From NCBI GenBank assembly GCA_900550545.1, contig URSS01000005.1, positions 1-64,000 of the forward strand: a DNA stretch of 64,000 bases, given 5' to 3'. Positions 55,333-63,684 of this stretch are shown piece by piece. Made by a program: the position numbers and the translations under genes. Within the stretch, counting starts at the first letter, position 1; each line of letters starts with the position of its first letter. Source of the stretch: an uncultured Lachnobacterium sp. GTDB lineage: Bacteria; Bacillota; Clostridia; Lachnospirales; Lachnospiraceae. The notes below the pieces were generated by a model. That model was given only the letters and a program-made list of their open reading frames with translations, was not told the DNA's origin and did no database searches.

Positions 55333-58300
55333 CTAAAATTCAAATGAAAAATCAGAAATTGTTACGGATCCTGTTACCTTCTCCCCTTCATTTGCGTAAA
55401 TCTTGAATGCGAGTGCTCTCACATCATCTACACCCTGAAGTTTTCCGGAATATTTCCATCCGCTTGCTTTGGATTTCCATGTTGCATCAGTAAGAGAATA
55501 GGTTACTGTCACGGTCTCGCCAGGAGCAATCACACGCTCGCCGCCTTTTCCCTTCACTGTTCCTGCATTCTCCTGCCAGATCCAGTCACCAGTTGTCTTC
55601 ATAACAAGTGTGATATGGATATCCTTATTGGAATTATTTGTAATCGTGCTGACTACTTTTCCATATGCGCTGTAATCGCTTCCTTTGCCGGTTCCAGGAC
55701 GTGTTTCCGTCTGTGGACCAGCAGCATCCTCAGTTGTCACATTTGCAAAATCAACAGTGATCACACCATCTTTGTCGCAAGAATAACTCTTTGTTGCTTC
55801 CCATGAAGTCTCTGCATATTTCCAAGTGAACTGTGCGGCCGTCTTTGGACGATTCAGATCTGCAATTGCAGATGCATAAGGGTCTTTTTTATAGTTATAG
55901 TCTGTTGTAACAGCAAAGAAATCAAGACTTCCTGCGAAAGAAGATCCACCTCCCTGTACACGGAACATAACTGCCATAACCTGATCCAGATTCGGACACT
56001 TGGACAGATCAAAGGAAAGCATTACCGTTGACTGTGCAGGTACTTCCTGATATTTGTCATACTCGGTCCATTTCCAAATACTTCCAACTTTAAAGATTGG
56101 CTGAATCTGTAACGGATAAAGGTTATTGTTACGAACTACGACATCAATTGTCTTATTCTTGCTTAAGTCCAGTCCGGCTGGCATGTTTGAAAGGTATGGA
56201 TATTTCTCTTCTGTCAGATCAAAATTCACACGGATACCACCATTGGCAAGTGCTTCCATTGTTGTGATGGTAGATACGCTGTCATCTCCTTCTCCGGAAA
56301 TGTACCAGTCTTCGAGAGATCCTAACAGTCCAGGTTTGATGTCTGTCTGCTCATCGGTACCAGGTGTTGTGATATCTCCGCTTCCGCTGTCTGGCTTATC
56401 CGGCTGCTCTACAGGACCTTCTGTTTTCTTTCCATCATAAGACTTTAATGTATATGCCATCTTAGATGTTGCCTGGATACCATAATTTGGCTCGCAGAAT
56501 ACATATTTACCCCATGTAGTAAGGTTTGTTCCTGCCCAGTCGGAAGACATATCCAATGTAATGTCTGTTCCGCCGTTGCCCTTCCATGACCATGCTACAT
56601 AACCAACGTTCTTCTGTGTACAATACTGCATGATAGTTGCTTCGTCTACGTCGCCACCATTCTGGAAATCACCAAACTCGCCGATGCAGAATGCTACGCC
56701 CTTGGAAAGCATGCCGTCAATGTTGCTCTTTACGGTGTCAGCATCTTTTCCTGCAACAGAATACATATGAAGAGAGAACATTGTGTTTCCGGTTGTATCT
56801 GCAGATGCTACGCTCTGGCAGTTGTTGATACAGCTGGATGTCTCCTGTCCGTATCCGGCTGCATCGACCATAATAACATTCTCAATTCCGTTGCTTCTCA
56901 TGCGACGGATTGCTGACTGATATGTACTTGTCCATGTAGAAGCATTGCCCCATGTGCCAAGCCACTCATTTGCAATGTTTACAATAACATAATCTTTGTG
57001 TGCGTTAAGTAAATCTTTCATCTCCAGCCAGTAATTAACTGCTGTATCGATCTCGGAAGGACTGTTTTTTCCTGTGTGATCATGTACCTCAACGATACAT
57101 ACAAGCCCCTTGCTCTCACACAGAGAAATAATGTTCTTTACTTCATCGTAGGATGTCTTATCCCACTGTGCACCATCTGCAAGTACGACACGGACTGCAT
57201 TGGCTCCAAGAGATGCAATCGCATTGATGGAAGTCTCTGTCTTTCCTGTGTACCATGCATGAGCAACATTGACACCTCTCATGAGGAACTCATTGCCGTT
57301 TCCATCATAGAGCTTGCCATTCTTTACATACATACCTTTGCCCTGTGGCTTGGTATCTCCGCTACCCGGCTTGTCGGTATCGCCGGTTCCAGGCTTATCA
57401 ATATCACCGCTTCCCGGTTTATCTGTATCTCCGGTACCCGGTTTATCTGTTCCCTTGGAAACAGCTTCCACTTTTACATAATCCAGTGCGGTATATCCCC
57501 AGCTGGAAGAAACTCCGAATTTATGAGTTCCCTTGGTAAGTTTAAATGTATATGTATCTTCCTGCCACTTGTTTCCGGATGTCTTAAGAGCGCCTGCTCC
57601 GTCGTTGTCCAGATACAGCCAGTTCTCTTTGTAACTATCAGCATTTGAAGCAATTGTAATCTTATACTCACCATCTGCCGGAACGGTAAAGTTTACTTCA
57701 CCCCATCCAGATACAAGATATAAATAACCGCTTCCTGAATATCCGCTGAACTGATCATTCGCAATCTTGTTTGAGCCGTTTGATTCGAAACGGTTGGCAT
57801 CCTCAAACTCAATCTTCTTCGCATACGTGTCAGAATCTCCGGTATCCGGCTTCTCTGTCTCGCCTGTTCCAGGTTTCTCTGTCTCTCCTGTTCCCGGCTT
57901 GTCCGTATCCGGATCTGTAACAATTGCGTTCTCAGACTCTACAGTCACATAATCGAGTGCTGTATATCCCCAGTTTGCAGACACACCAAATTTGTGTGTT
58001 CCCTTGGTAAGATATACCGTCTGTGTATCTGTCTGCCATTTGTTTCCGGAAGTCTTCAGTGTTCCGGCACCATTGTCATCCAGATATAACCAGTTCTCCT
58101 TGTAGCTGTCCGCATTGGTTGCGATTGTGATTTTGTAATTTCCATCCTGTGGCACAGTGAAATTTACCTCACCCCATCCCGCTTCCAGATACACATACCC
58201 ATCACCTGAGTATCCAGAAAATAAGGATTTGTCAATACGGTTTCTTCCGTTTTGTTCAAAACGGTTGGCCTTCTCAAACTCAATCTTTGTCTGAAAGGTC

Positions 58301-58446
58301 GTTGCGGCAGTTGTCGCTGTCGCTGTTGTCTTGGCCTTGGCGGTCTTCTTTGCTGTCTTAGCAGTAACATTGGTTGGCAGAACCATCGATACTACCATCA
58401 ACAGGGACAACATAAACGCCAAAACCCTTTTCGTAGTTTTTTGCAT
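55333..58446 (-). CDS. Secreted multimodular beta-mannanase (GH5) with two CBM35-like modules
   Basis: The 1037-residue protein has a Sec signal (residues 1-29), two closely related carbohydrate-binding modules (about 52-172 and 210-328; SGYSGDGYVYL/SGYSGSGYLYL; GWGEVNFTVP; YKENWLYLD; GYTALDYVTV/KV) that resemble CBM35, Thr/Pro/Gly/Asp linkers with repeated DKPGTGDT-type units, a GH5 catalytic domain (about 370-672), and two C-terminal beta-rich modules (about 705-850, 860-1037) with mannan-binding character. The catalytic residues are probably E494 (VNIANEW) and E590 (CIGEFGDF). The GH5 sequence (MRGVNVAHAWY; VHDHTGK) fits subfamily 8 mannanases. It has no sortase motif. A GGAGGAG site precedes the ATG. 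Confidence 0.9.
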   Translation of the reverse strand: MQKTTKRVLAFMLSLLMVVSMVLPTNVTAKTAKKTAKAKTTATATTAATTFQTKIEFEKANRFEQNGRNRIDKSLFSGYSGDGYVYLEAGWGEVNFTVPQDGNYKITIATNADSYKENWLYLDDNGAGTLKTSGNKWQTDTQTVYLTKGTHKFGVSANWGYTALDYVTVESENAIVTDPDTDKPGTGETEKPGTGETEKPDTGDSDTYAKKIEFEDANRFESNGSNKIANDQFSGYSGSGYLYLVSGWGEVNFTVPADGEYKITIASNADSYKENWLYLDNDGAGALKTSGNKWQEDTYTFKLTKGTHKFGVSSSWGYTALDYVKVEAVSKGTDKPGTGDTDKPGSGDIDKPGTGDTDKPGSGDTKPQGKGMYVKNGKLYDGNGNEFLMRGVNVAHAWYTGKTETSINAIASLGANAVRVVLADGAQWDKTSYDEVKNIISLCESKGLVCIVEVHDHTGKNSPSEIDTAVNYWLEMKDLLNAHKDYVIVNIANEWLGTWGNASTWTSTYQSAIRRMRSNGIENVIMVDAAGYGQETSSCINNCQSVASADTTGNTMFSLHMYSVAGKDADTVKSNIDGMLSKGVAFCIGEFGDFQNGGDVDEATIMQYCTQKNVGYVAWSWKGNGGTDITLDMSSDWAGTNLTTWGKYVFCEPNYGIQATSKMAYTLKSYDGKKTEGPVEQPDKPDSGSGDITTPGTDEQTDIKPGLLGSLEDWYISGEGDDSVSTITTMEALANGGIRVNFDLTEEKYPYLSNMPAGLDLSKNKTIDVVVRNNNLYPLQIQPIFKVGSIWKWTEYDKYQEVPAQSTVMLSFDLSKCPNLDQVMAVMFRVQGGGSSFAGSLDFFAVTTDYNYKKDPYASAIADLNRPKTAAQFTWKYAETSWEATKSYSCDKDGVITVDFANVTTEDAAGPQTETRPGTGKGSDYSAYGKVVSTITNNSNKDIHITLVMKTTGDWIWQENAGTVKGKGGERVIAPGETVTVTYSLTDATWKSKASGWKYSGKLQGVDDVRALAFKIYANEGEKVTGSVTISDFSFEF

Positions 58447-58553
58447 AAATTATCTCCTCCAACTTTTTTATTAGACAAAACATTTTCTGCCACTAAAAAT
58501 GTTTTCTCCCATAAATACCTTCTCTTAAAAATTACGTTCTCCCTACTTCATAC

Positions 58554-58580
58554 AGTATACTAAAATTGCCAAAATTTCAA
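58554..58580 (-). promoter_or_regulatory. Possible promoter of the mannanase gene
   Basis: The minus strand has TTGAAA (58575-58580), a 15-nt spacer and TATACT (58554-58559), about 110 nt before the ATG. The spacer is short. The rest of the 461-nt gap to glpK (58447-58907) is very AT-rich and carries only the glpK terminator; no gene is supported there. Confidence 0.4.
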
Positions 58581-58817
58581 CCTGTTTTTTCAGTTTATTT
58601 TAGCTATTTTTTAGTACTTTTTAACTATTTTATATATTTTTATGTCATTTTCGTCATATTTTTTTTCGTTTGCAACTCTTTTCTCATCATTTCGACTATT
58701 TATATATGTATTTCGCAGGCTAATTTTAGTCTTTCTTTTAGTTAATTTTAGTATATGTATTTTTACAAACTCGCTTGCTTTTGTTGTACAGACAATTCCA
58801 AAAAATTTGCTATACAT

Positions 58818-58847
58818 AAAAAAGTCCCATCCTTTTTCGAATGAGAC
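58818..58847 (-). terminator. Terminator of glpK
   Basis: On the minus strand GTCTCATTC pairs with GGATGGGAC (two G-U wobbles), followed by TTTTTTA, 60 nt after the glpK stop. Confidence 0.8.
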
Positions 58848-58907
58848 AATTTTTTATAACATCTACTCTATCACAAATAAAATACACGGTACAAAATAAT
58901 TTCGTTT

Positions 58908-60407
58908 TTACGCTTCATCTTCTGCCCAGATTTGCGCACAGCGGATTGCTTTCTTCCACCCGCACAGTTTCCTTTGACGAACGTCTTCTTCCATGACCGG
59001 ATCAAAACGCTGACCAAGACTCCAGTTTTTCCGGATTTCGTCTTTGTCTTTCCACATACCTACCGCAAGTCCCGCCAGATATGCCGCTCCCAATGCTGTC
59101 GTTTCAATACACTTCGGTCGATAGACCGTTGTCTGATTGAAATCTGCCTGTGTCTGCATAAGAAAGTCATTGGCACTGGCTCCTCCGTCAACTTTCAGGC
59201 TTTTCAGCGGAACCTTTGCATCCTCCTCCATCGCCTGAATAACATCATGTGTCTGATACGCAATCGATTCAAGCGTTGCACGGATAAAATGCTCTTTTTT
59301 ACATCCTCTGGTCAATCCGACAACCGTACCGCGGGCATATGGGTTCCAATACGGTGCTCCTAACCCGGTAAAAGCCGGTACAATGTATACACCGTTGGTA
59401 TCTTTCACTCTCGTCGCATACTCCTGCGATTCTGCAGCATTATGAATCATCCGCATTTCATCCCGCAACCACTGAATAGAGGCGCCAGCAATAAAGACAC
59501 TTCCCTCTAATGCATATTCCGGTTTTTCTCCTGTACCGGCTGCGATGGTTGTGAGCAGTCCATGCTCAGAGGCAATCGCCTTCTGTCCCGTATGCATCAA
59601 TAAAAAGCAACCGGTTCCATAGGTGTTTTTTACATCTCCTGCTTCAAAACAACATTGTCCGAACAAAGCAGCCTGCTGATCTCCTGCCGCCCCTGCAATC
59701 GGCACATTACCAGGCAACACCATCTCTGCAGTGTGTCCATAAACGCAACTTGACGGCATAACCTTCGGAAACATACTTTCCGGTATTTCAAACCAGTCCA
59801 ACAGTTCTTTATCCCAACAAAGTTTGTGAATATCAAAAAGCATCGTCCTCGATGCATTCGTATAATCCGTCACATGTACTTTGTGCCCGGTAAGATTCCA
59901 GATCAGCCAGCTGTCTACCGTGCCAAACAACAGATCACCTGCCTCTGCTGCTGCGCGTGCCCCTTCTACATGCTCCAGAATCCATGCTATTTTACTGGCG
60001 CTGAAATAGGCATCTGCAATCAGTCCGGTTCTTTCCCGTACTGCTTCCACGTCCATCTCCTGCCTGAAACGATCAATCATTTCCGCTGTACGCCGGCACT
60101 GCCAGACAATTGCATTGTAAACCGGTTCCCCGGTGTGCCGATTCCATACGATAGTAGTCTCTCGTTGATTCGTAATTCCAATCCCCGCAATCTGCTCTCC
60201 GGTAATACCCAGAGTTGCAATAGCTTCCGCCATAACAGAATACTGTGTAGACCATATTTCCATCGGATTCTGTTCCACCCACCCCTGTTGTGGATATATC
60301 TGTGTAAGCTCCTTCTGTGCCATACTGCAAATTTTACCATTTTTGTCAAAAACAATGCACCGTGAACTGGTTGTACCCTGATCCAGTGCTACCATATATT
60401 TTTCCAT
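58908..60407 (-). CDS. glpK: Glycerol kinase
   Basis: The 499-residue enzyme phosphorylates glycerol to sn-glycerol 3-phosphate. FGGY-kinase motifs are clear: N-terminal phosphate-binding [17 protein letters not shown], the NQRETTIVW and [10 protein letters not shown] substrate region, [13 protein letters not shown] and the C-terminal [18 protein letters not shown]. The usual HxH-type regulatory site is not evident. The ATG at 60407 follows a GGGGG site. No glpF or glpO lies nearby; the upstream 110 nt hold no gene apart from the small ORF at 60518. Confidence 0.97.
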   Translation of the reverse strand: MEKYMVALDQGTTSSRCIVFDKNGKICSMAQKELTQIYPQQGWVEQNPMEIWSTQYSVMAEAIATLGITGEQIAGIGITNQRETTIVWNRHTGEPVYNAIVWQCRRTAEMIDRFRQEMDVEAVRERTGLIADAYFSASKIAWILEHVEGARAAAEAGDLLFGTVDSWLIWNLTGHKVHVTDYTNASRTMLFDIHKLCWDKELLDWFEIPESMFPKVMPSSCVYGHTAEMVLPGNVPIAGAAGDQQAALFGQCCFEAGDVKNTYGTGCFLLMHTGQKAIASEHGLLTTIAAGTGEKPEYALEGSVFIAGASIQWLRDEMRMIHNAAESQEYATRVKDTNGVYIVPAFTGLGAPYWNPYARGTVVGLTRGCKKEHFIRATLESIAYQTHDVIQAMEEDAKVPLKSLKVDGGASANDFLMQTQADFNQTTVYRPKCIETTALGAAYLAGLAVGMWKDKDEIRKNWSLGQRFDPVMEEDVRQRKLCGWKKAIRCAQIWAEDEA

Positions 60408-60517
60408 TTATACCCCCTGCCTTATGGGAACATCGTCTCCTACAAGTCCGTCCGGATAGCCTTTTCCATCAAAACGCTCGTGGTAATGCCGCCACTATTC
60501 GTTATGAAAGACCGTCA

Positions 60518-60595
60518 TTATGATGCTTTTCTTTCTTCAGTTCCATATAATTTACAGACAATTCTGTCGAGTAATTTACGTTCACTATACATCAT
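60518..60595 (-). CDS. Possible 25-residue small protein upstream of glpK
   Basis: After an AAAGGAGGAGA site the minus strand encodes MMYSERKLLDRIVCKLYGTE followed by ERKAS and two stop codons. The strong ribosome binding site and the hairpin just upstream (60610-60636) suggest that it is translated. I do not recognise it. It could be a leader peptide or a small regulator. The longer open frame upstream to 60781 has no start signal. Confidence 0.4.
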   Translation of the reverse strand: MMYSERKLLDRIVCKLYGTEERKAS

Positions 60596-60609
60596 TCTCC
60601 TCCTTTCTA

Positions 60610-60636
60610 CAACCAAAATCCTATATCTTTTGGTTG
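60610..60636 (-). other. Perfect 9-bp inverted repeat upstream of the small ORF
   Basis: CAACCAAAA (60610-60618) and TTTTGGTTG (60628-60636) are separated by 9 nt and end 6 nt before the AAGGAGG site of the small ORF. It would fold in the mRNA next to the ribosome binding site, or be an operator. The remaining gap to 60810 shows no gene. Confidence 0.6.
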
Positions 60637-60810
60637 GAATTGCACTTGGGGAATGGTGAAGACCTATAGAAGTGTCAGAGGGACGGTGGAGCAGTTGCAA
60701 AATTTTTCTTCCAAAGAAGTAAACCGCCGCTTCCTGTGTATGGCACCTTATAGTTCTACAATTCACCGCACAATTCCTCATGAAAGAGGTTCGCTCGCTT
60801 TGCTCGCGTT

Positions 60811-61278
60811 TTATTTAAGCTGGGTTTCGGCGGCGGCGATGTAGTGCCGGGCGTTTTGCTGATTACTTTCGATTTCTTCGCGCGTGAGTGAGCGGATGAC
60901 TTTGGCAGGATTGCCAAAAGCAAGGCTTCCGGCAGGAATATTTGTATTTTGGGTTACGAGAGCCCCGGCGCCGATGATACAGTTCTCCCCAATGCTGGCT
61001 CCGTTTAATACAATGGCTCCCATTCCGATCAAAGTATTGTCGCCCACGGTACATCCATGGACGATGGCTCCATGCCCAATCGTCACTCCGTTTCCGATGG
61101 TTGTCGGATAATGTGTATCTACATGTATGACGGCATTATCCTGTACGTTGGTCCGGTCCCCGATTTTAATTTCGGCGGAATCTCCGCGAACGGTGGCATT
61201 GTACCAGATGCTGACGTCTTCTCCCATCTGTACCGTTCCTTTTACGACTGCGCCTTCTGCGATATAATTTTTTGACAT
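60811..61278 (-). CDS. Gamma-class carbonic anhydrase-like hexapeptide protein
   Basis: The 155-residue protein is a left-handed beta-helix of hexapeptide repeats (DVSIWYNATVRGDSAEIKIG; NVQDNAVIHVD; IGHGAIVHGCTVGDNTLIGMG) with a C-terminal helix. The RGD, NVQD and the three His metal-ligand positions (HVD, GHGAIVHG) match the YrdA/PaaY gamma-carbonic-anhydrase family. Activity in bacteria of this group is variable. Confidence 0.92.
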   Translation of the reverse strand: MSKNYIAEGAVVKGTVQMGEDVSIWYNATVRGDSAEIKIGDRTNVQDNAVIHVDTHYPTTIGNGVTIGHGAIVHGCTVGDNTLIGMGAIVLNGASIGENCIIGAGALVTQNTNIPAGSLAFGNPAKVIRSLTREEIESNQQNARHYIAAAETQLK

Positions 61279-61443
61279 TTCTTCGTCTCCATTCTTTTTT
61301 TTTATAATTATTTTCTTTTCGTTTTGGTAACTCTATTCGAGGTTCTGAATAGTTACTCTTTTTGGACAATTATACTCTTTTTCCGACTCTTTTTTAAGCT
61401 CAATCTATAGGAAATTTTTTCTTAAAAAAGAAGATTATTTGCA

Positions 61444-61472
61444 TTGAATATTGCCGGACAAACACTTATACT
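61444..61472 (+). promoter_or_regulatory. Sigma-A promoter of the secreted Ig-like/NlpC gene
   Basis: TTGAAT (61444-61449), a 17-nt spacer and TATACT (61467-61472) predict a transcript start near 61479. That excludes the in-frame ATG at 61475 and supports the start at 61523. The gap 61279-61443 holds only a weak hairpin (GTAACTCTATTC/GAATAGTTAC near 61327-61356). Confidence 0.72.
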
Positions 61473-61522
61473 TTATGATAAAAGTAGCAATTTACTATTA
61501 CAGAAAGGCAACAAATATTATT

Positions 61523-62257
61523 ATGAAAAAGTTTTTCCGGACAAAGCAGCTTGTCGCTTTCCTTTTGATTGTGGCAATGCTCATCCCAACTACAAATATC
61601 CATACTGTCTATGCAGCTCCTGAGACTTCTGGTTATAACGATACTGTTCTTGCATCTCTCAGTGAATCCCGTGTATTTTTGCGAGCTGGGAAAAGCAAAA
61701 AGATCAAGTGCAACGTTCCAATCGGCAAGACAACGTGGAAAAGTTCCAAAAAATCGGTTGCCACAGTGGATAAAAATGGTAAGATTACTGCCGTCAAACC
61801 CGGCAAGGCAATCATTACGGTTACTGGTGAATATTTATACGGCAGTCTTTCCTGTGAGGTCTTTGTCAGCAAGAAAATCTCCCAGAAACAGGCAAAGAAA
61901 AAGCTTCTTTCCCTGAAATCCAAGTATCCGGAAGGAATGTCCTGGACCAATGAAAACAACTGCTATTACTGGGAAGCAGCAAACCTTTATGGTTATGGCT
62001 GTGTTGCTCTCGTCGGAGAATTCAGTGACAAAGTCTTCGGAAAATATGCACCTATAAAGACCCATAAGAACTTTGACAAAATTAAAGTCGGAGATCATGT
62101 ACGCATTGGAAATTATCATTCCGTAATTGTACTAAAGAAAACTGACAACGCGATTACTGTCGCGGAAGGAAACTACAATTCGTCCGTTCACTGGAATCGT
62201 GTCATTACCAAACGTGAACTGAAACGATCTGAATTCTATGTAGATACCCGCTATTAG
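61523..62257 (+). CDS. Secreted protein with an Ig-like domain and an NlpC/CHAP-type peptidase-like domain
   Basis: The 244-residue protein has a Sec signal (FLLIVAMLIPTTNIHTVYAA, cleavage near residue 31), a bacterial Ig-like BIG2 domain (about 42-117; SRVFLRAGKSKKIKC; KSSKKSVATVDKNGKITAVKPGKA, split) and a C-terminal domain with a candidate catalytic triad: Cys160 (YGYGCVAL), His199 (GNYHSVIVL) and Glu215 (AEGNYN). This is the NlpC/CHAP-like thiol hydrolase layout, so a peptidoglycan target is possible. Its stop overlaps the convergent RT stop by 3 bp, and no terminator separates them. Confidence 0.8.
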   Translation: MKKFFRTKQLVAFLLIVAMLIPTTNIHTVYAAPETSGYNDTVLASLSESRVFLRAGKSKKIKCNVPIGKTTWKSSKKSVATVDKNGKITAVKPGKAIITVTGEYLYGSLSCEVFVSKKISQKQAKKKLLSLKSKYPEGMSWTNENNCYYWEAANLYGYGCVALVGEFSDKVFGKYAPIKTHKNFDKIKVGDHVRIGNYHSVIVLKKTDNAITVAEGNYNSSVHWNRVITKRELKRSEFYVDTRY

Positions 62258-63450
62258 TACATATCCTTTTTATAATAGGCATTGACCATACTGCAATACC
62301 CCCAGTCTTTGAGGGTTTCATAGGAAATACGGTAATTTCCCTTGTAGTGCCGGCCGGTTATAATATATCGAATGTACTGCTGCATATAATGATCAATTTC
62401 CTTCAGACTCTGGTCGGTCGTAATATTTGGAAAAAACCAACGACTCCATGTAAATTCATCATCCGCTCCTGTTCCATAGAATTTGTGGTTCATTGAGCGG
62501 ATGAATCCTTTTGCGGCTTTGTCCGCTGTCAAACCTTTCTTTCTCTGCCACCGCATTAAGGCCTTTGCCTTTCGGCGGATTCTGACTTTCGCTTTTTCCA
62601 CAGTATGTGTAGATAAATCCACCACGCCATCTGAAAAAGAAAAGCCCAAAAATTCCAATTTTTCATGCGGAGCATAGACGGCTTCCTTCTCATGATTGAT
62701 TTCTAATCCCAACTCCTCCAGTTTTTTATACAGTATTTTTTGTAAATCCATCAATTCCTCGTAACTGTCCGCAAGGATTAATATGTCATCCGAATACCGG
62801 AAATAATTCACTTTCCTTTCTGCAAACATCTGATCAACTTCTGTCAGATACACGTTCGCCCAGAAAGGTGCCACCGAAATGCCCGCCATCGCTCCATGCG
62901 CTTCTGTAATCTTCTCGCCCTTATACATAACCTGATCATTCAACAAAATATTTGCAAACACCACGCGCAGTTTTTCATCCGGAACAAAAGAAAGTTTTTC
63001 TAACAACCGCTTGGGACAGATGGAATTAAAATAATTGTGAATGTCCACTTTCAGGCAATATTTCTCCTGTACACGCAATTGCAAAAGGCGGCGGATTGCC
63101 TGCGCCACACCATGCTTTCTGCGAAATGCATAACAATTATCCGCAAAATAGTCATCCACGGCATACAACTGATAAGCTATAAATTTCAGGGTGATACTGC
63201 TGTCATGATCAAAAGAATATACAATACGTTTCTTTGTCGTTCCGTCTTTGTTTACGATCTTTTTTTCCGGCACATCCTTTGGAAAAATCCCCTGCATGAT
63301 CTGATCATACATTTCCAGATATCTTTTTCCCTTGATATATGCCTGAATCTCCTCAATTTCATATTGGGAGATATGATTTTTCTCTATTTTATAATTCAGG
63401 AACTTTTGCCATTGTTCCTCTATTCTTAACGAATCAATTATCGGATTCAT
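62254..63450 (-). CDS. Stand-alone reverse transcriptase
   Basis: The 398-residue protein has all core RT motifs: fingers (KKRIVYSFDHDSSITLKFIA; ADNCYAFRRKHGVAQAIR), motif A (CLKVDIHNYFNSI, Asp136), motif B-like (MAGISVAPFWANVYL), motif C YSDD (219-222), motif D (GLEINHEKE) and motif E (LEFLGFSFSDG). A helical C-terminal thumb-like part (about 280-398) follows. It lacks an HNH endonuclease, a Cas1 fusion and the retron VTG motif. It is not inside a group II intron as far as can be seen. The ATG has an AGGAGA site. Close upstream lies a structured, terminator-ended stretch (63483-63638). It may be an unknown-group (UG/DRT) defence RT or a domesticated enzyme. Confidence 0.9.
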   Translation of the reverse strand: MNPIIDSLRIEEQWQKFLNYKIEKNHISQYEIEEIQAYIKGKRYLEMYDQIMQGIFPKDVPEKKIVNKDGTTKKRIVYSFDHDSSITLKFIAYQLYAVDDYFADNCYAFRRKHGVAQAIRRLLQLRVQEKYCLKVDIHNYFNSICPKRLLEKLSFVPDEKLRVVFANILLNDQVMYKGEKITEAHGAMAGISVAPFWANVYLTEVDQMFAERKVNYFRYSDDILILADSYEELMDLQKILYKKLEELGLEINHEKEAVYAPHEKLEFLGFSFSDGVVDLSTHTVEKAKVRIRRKAKALMRWQRKKGLTADKAAKGFIRSMNHKFYGTGADDEFTWSRWFFPNITTDQSLKEIDHYMQQYIRYIITGRHYKGNYRISYETLKDWGYCSMVNAYYKKDMY

Positions 63451-63482
63451 GTTATACTCTCCTGCTTATGAACATTTCGATT

Positions 63483-63508
63483 AAAAAAAGGAGCAAAATG
63501 CTCCTTTT
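63483..63508 (-). terminator. Terminator just upstream of the RT gene
   Basis: On the minus strand AAAAGGAGC pairs with GCTCCTTTT (63486-63508) across a 5-nt loop and is followed by TTTTTTT. It ends whatever is transcribed from the upstream region, 33 nt before the RT start codon. A fully symmetrical stem could also work on the plus strand. Confidence 0.85.
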
Positions 63509-63511
63509 ATA

Positions 63512-63638
63512 AAGAAAAAGAAAAAACTTTGAATGAATAAAGCCGTGCTTATTCATACAGGATGGTACACATTCCGGTTACCCGCAAAACGCTATAAAAG
63601 AATGTGCTGCATCCATCAGCGGGTGCAACAATTGTTGC
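63512..63638 (-). ncRNA. Candidate structured RNA upstream of the reverse transcriptase
   Basis: In the 234-nt gap between the upstream gene and the RT there is no ORF, but clear folding potential. One stem has GGATG/CATCC plus CACATTC/GAATGTG (63560-63574 with 63600-63614) with a symmetrical 3x3 internal loop and a 25-nt terminal loop. A second, TGAATAA(A)GC/GCTTATTCA, is at 63534-63555. A 14-bp palindrome GCAACAATTGTTGC is at 63625-63638. The terminator at 63483-63508 would define the 3' end. The layout (RNA, terminator, RT) is that of retrons and DRT-type systems, but the fold was read by eye. Confidence 0.45.
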
Positions 63639-63684
63639 TTTTCTTTCTCTTATTCACAATTTCCATGTTCTGTAACTGTTCGTC

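Noticed and set aside
58611..58899. Short open frames in the AT-rich mannanase-glpK gap
   Set aside because: Low-complexity Ile/Lys/Phe composition, no ribosome binding site, and overlap with the glpK terminator.
62254..63450. Group II intron maturase
   Set aside because: No intron domain V hairpin, HNH domain or intron boundaries were recognised around the gene.
62254..63640. Retron or diversity-generating retroelement
   Set aside because: The RT lacks a clear retron VTG motif, and no template/variable repeat pair or C-type-lectin target was seen in the window. Kept only as an unassigned RT with a candidate RNA.
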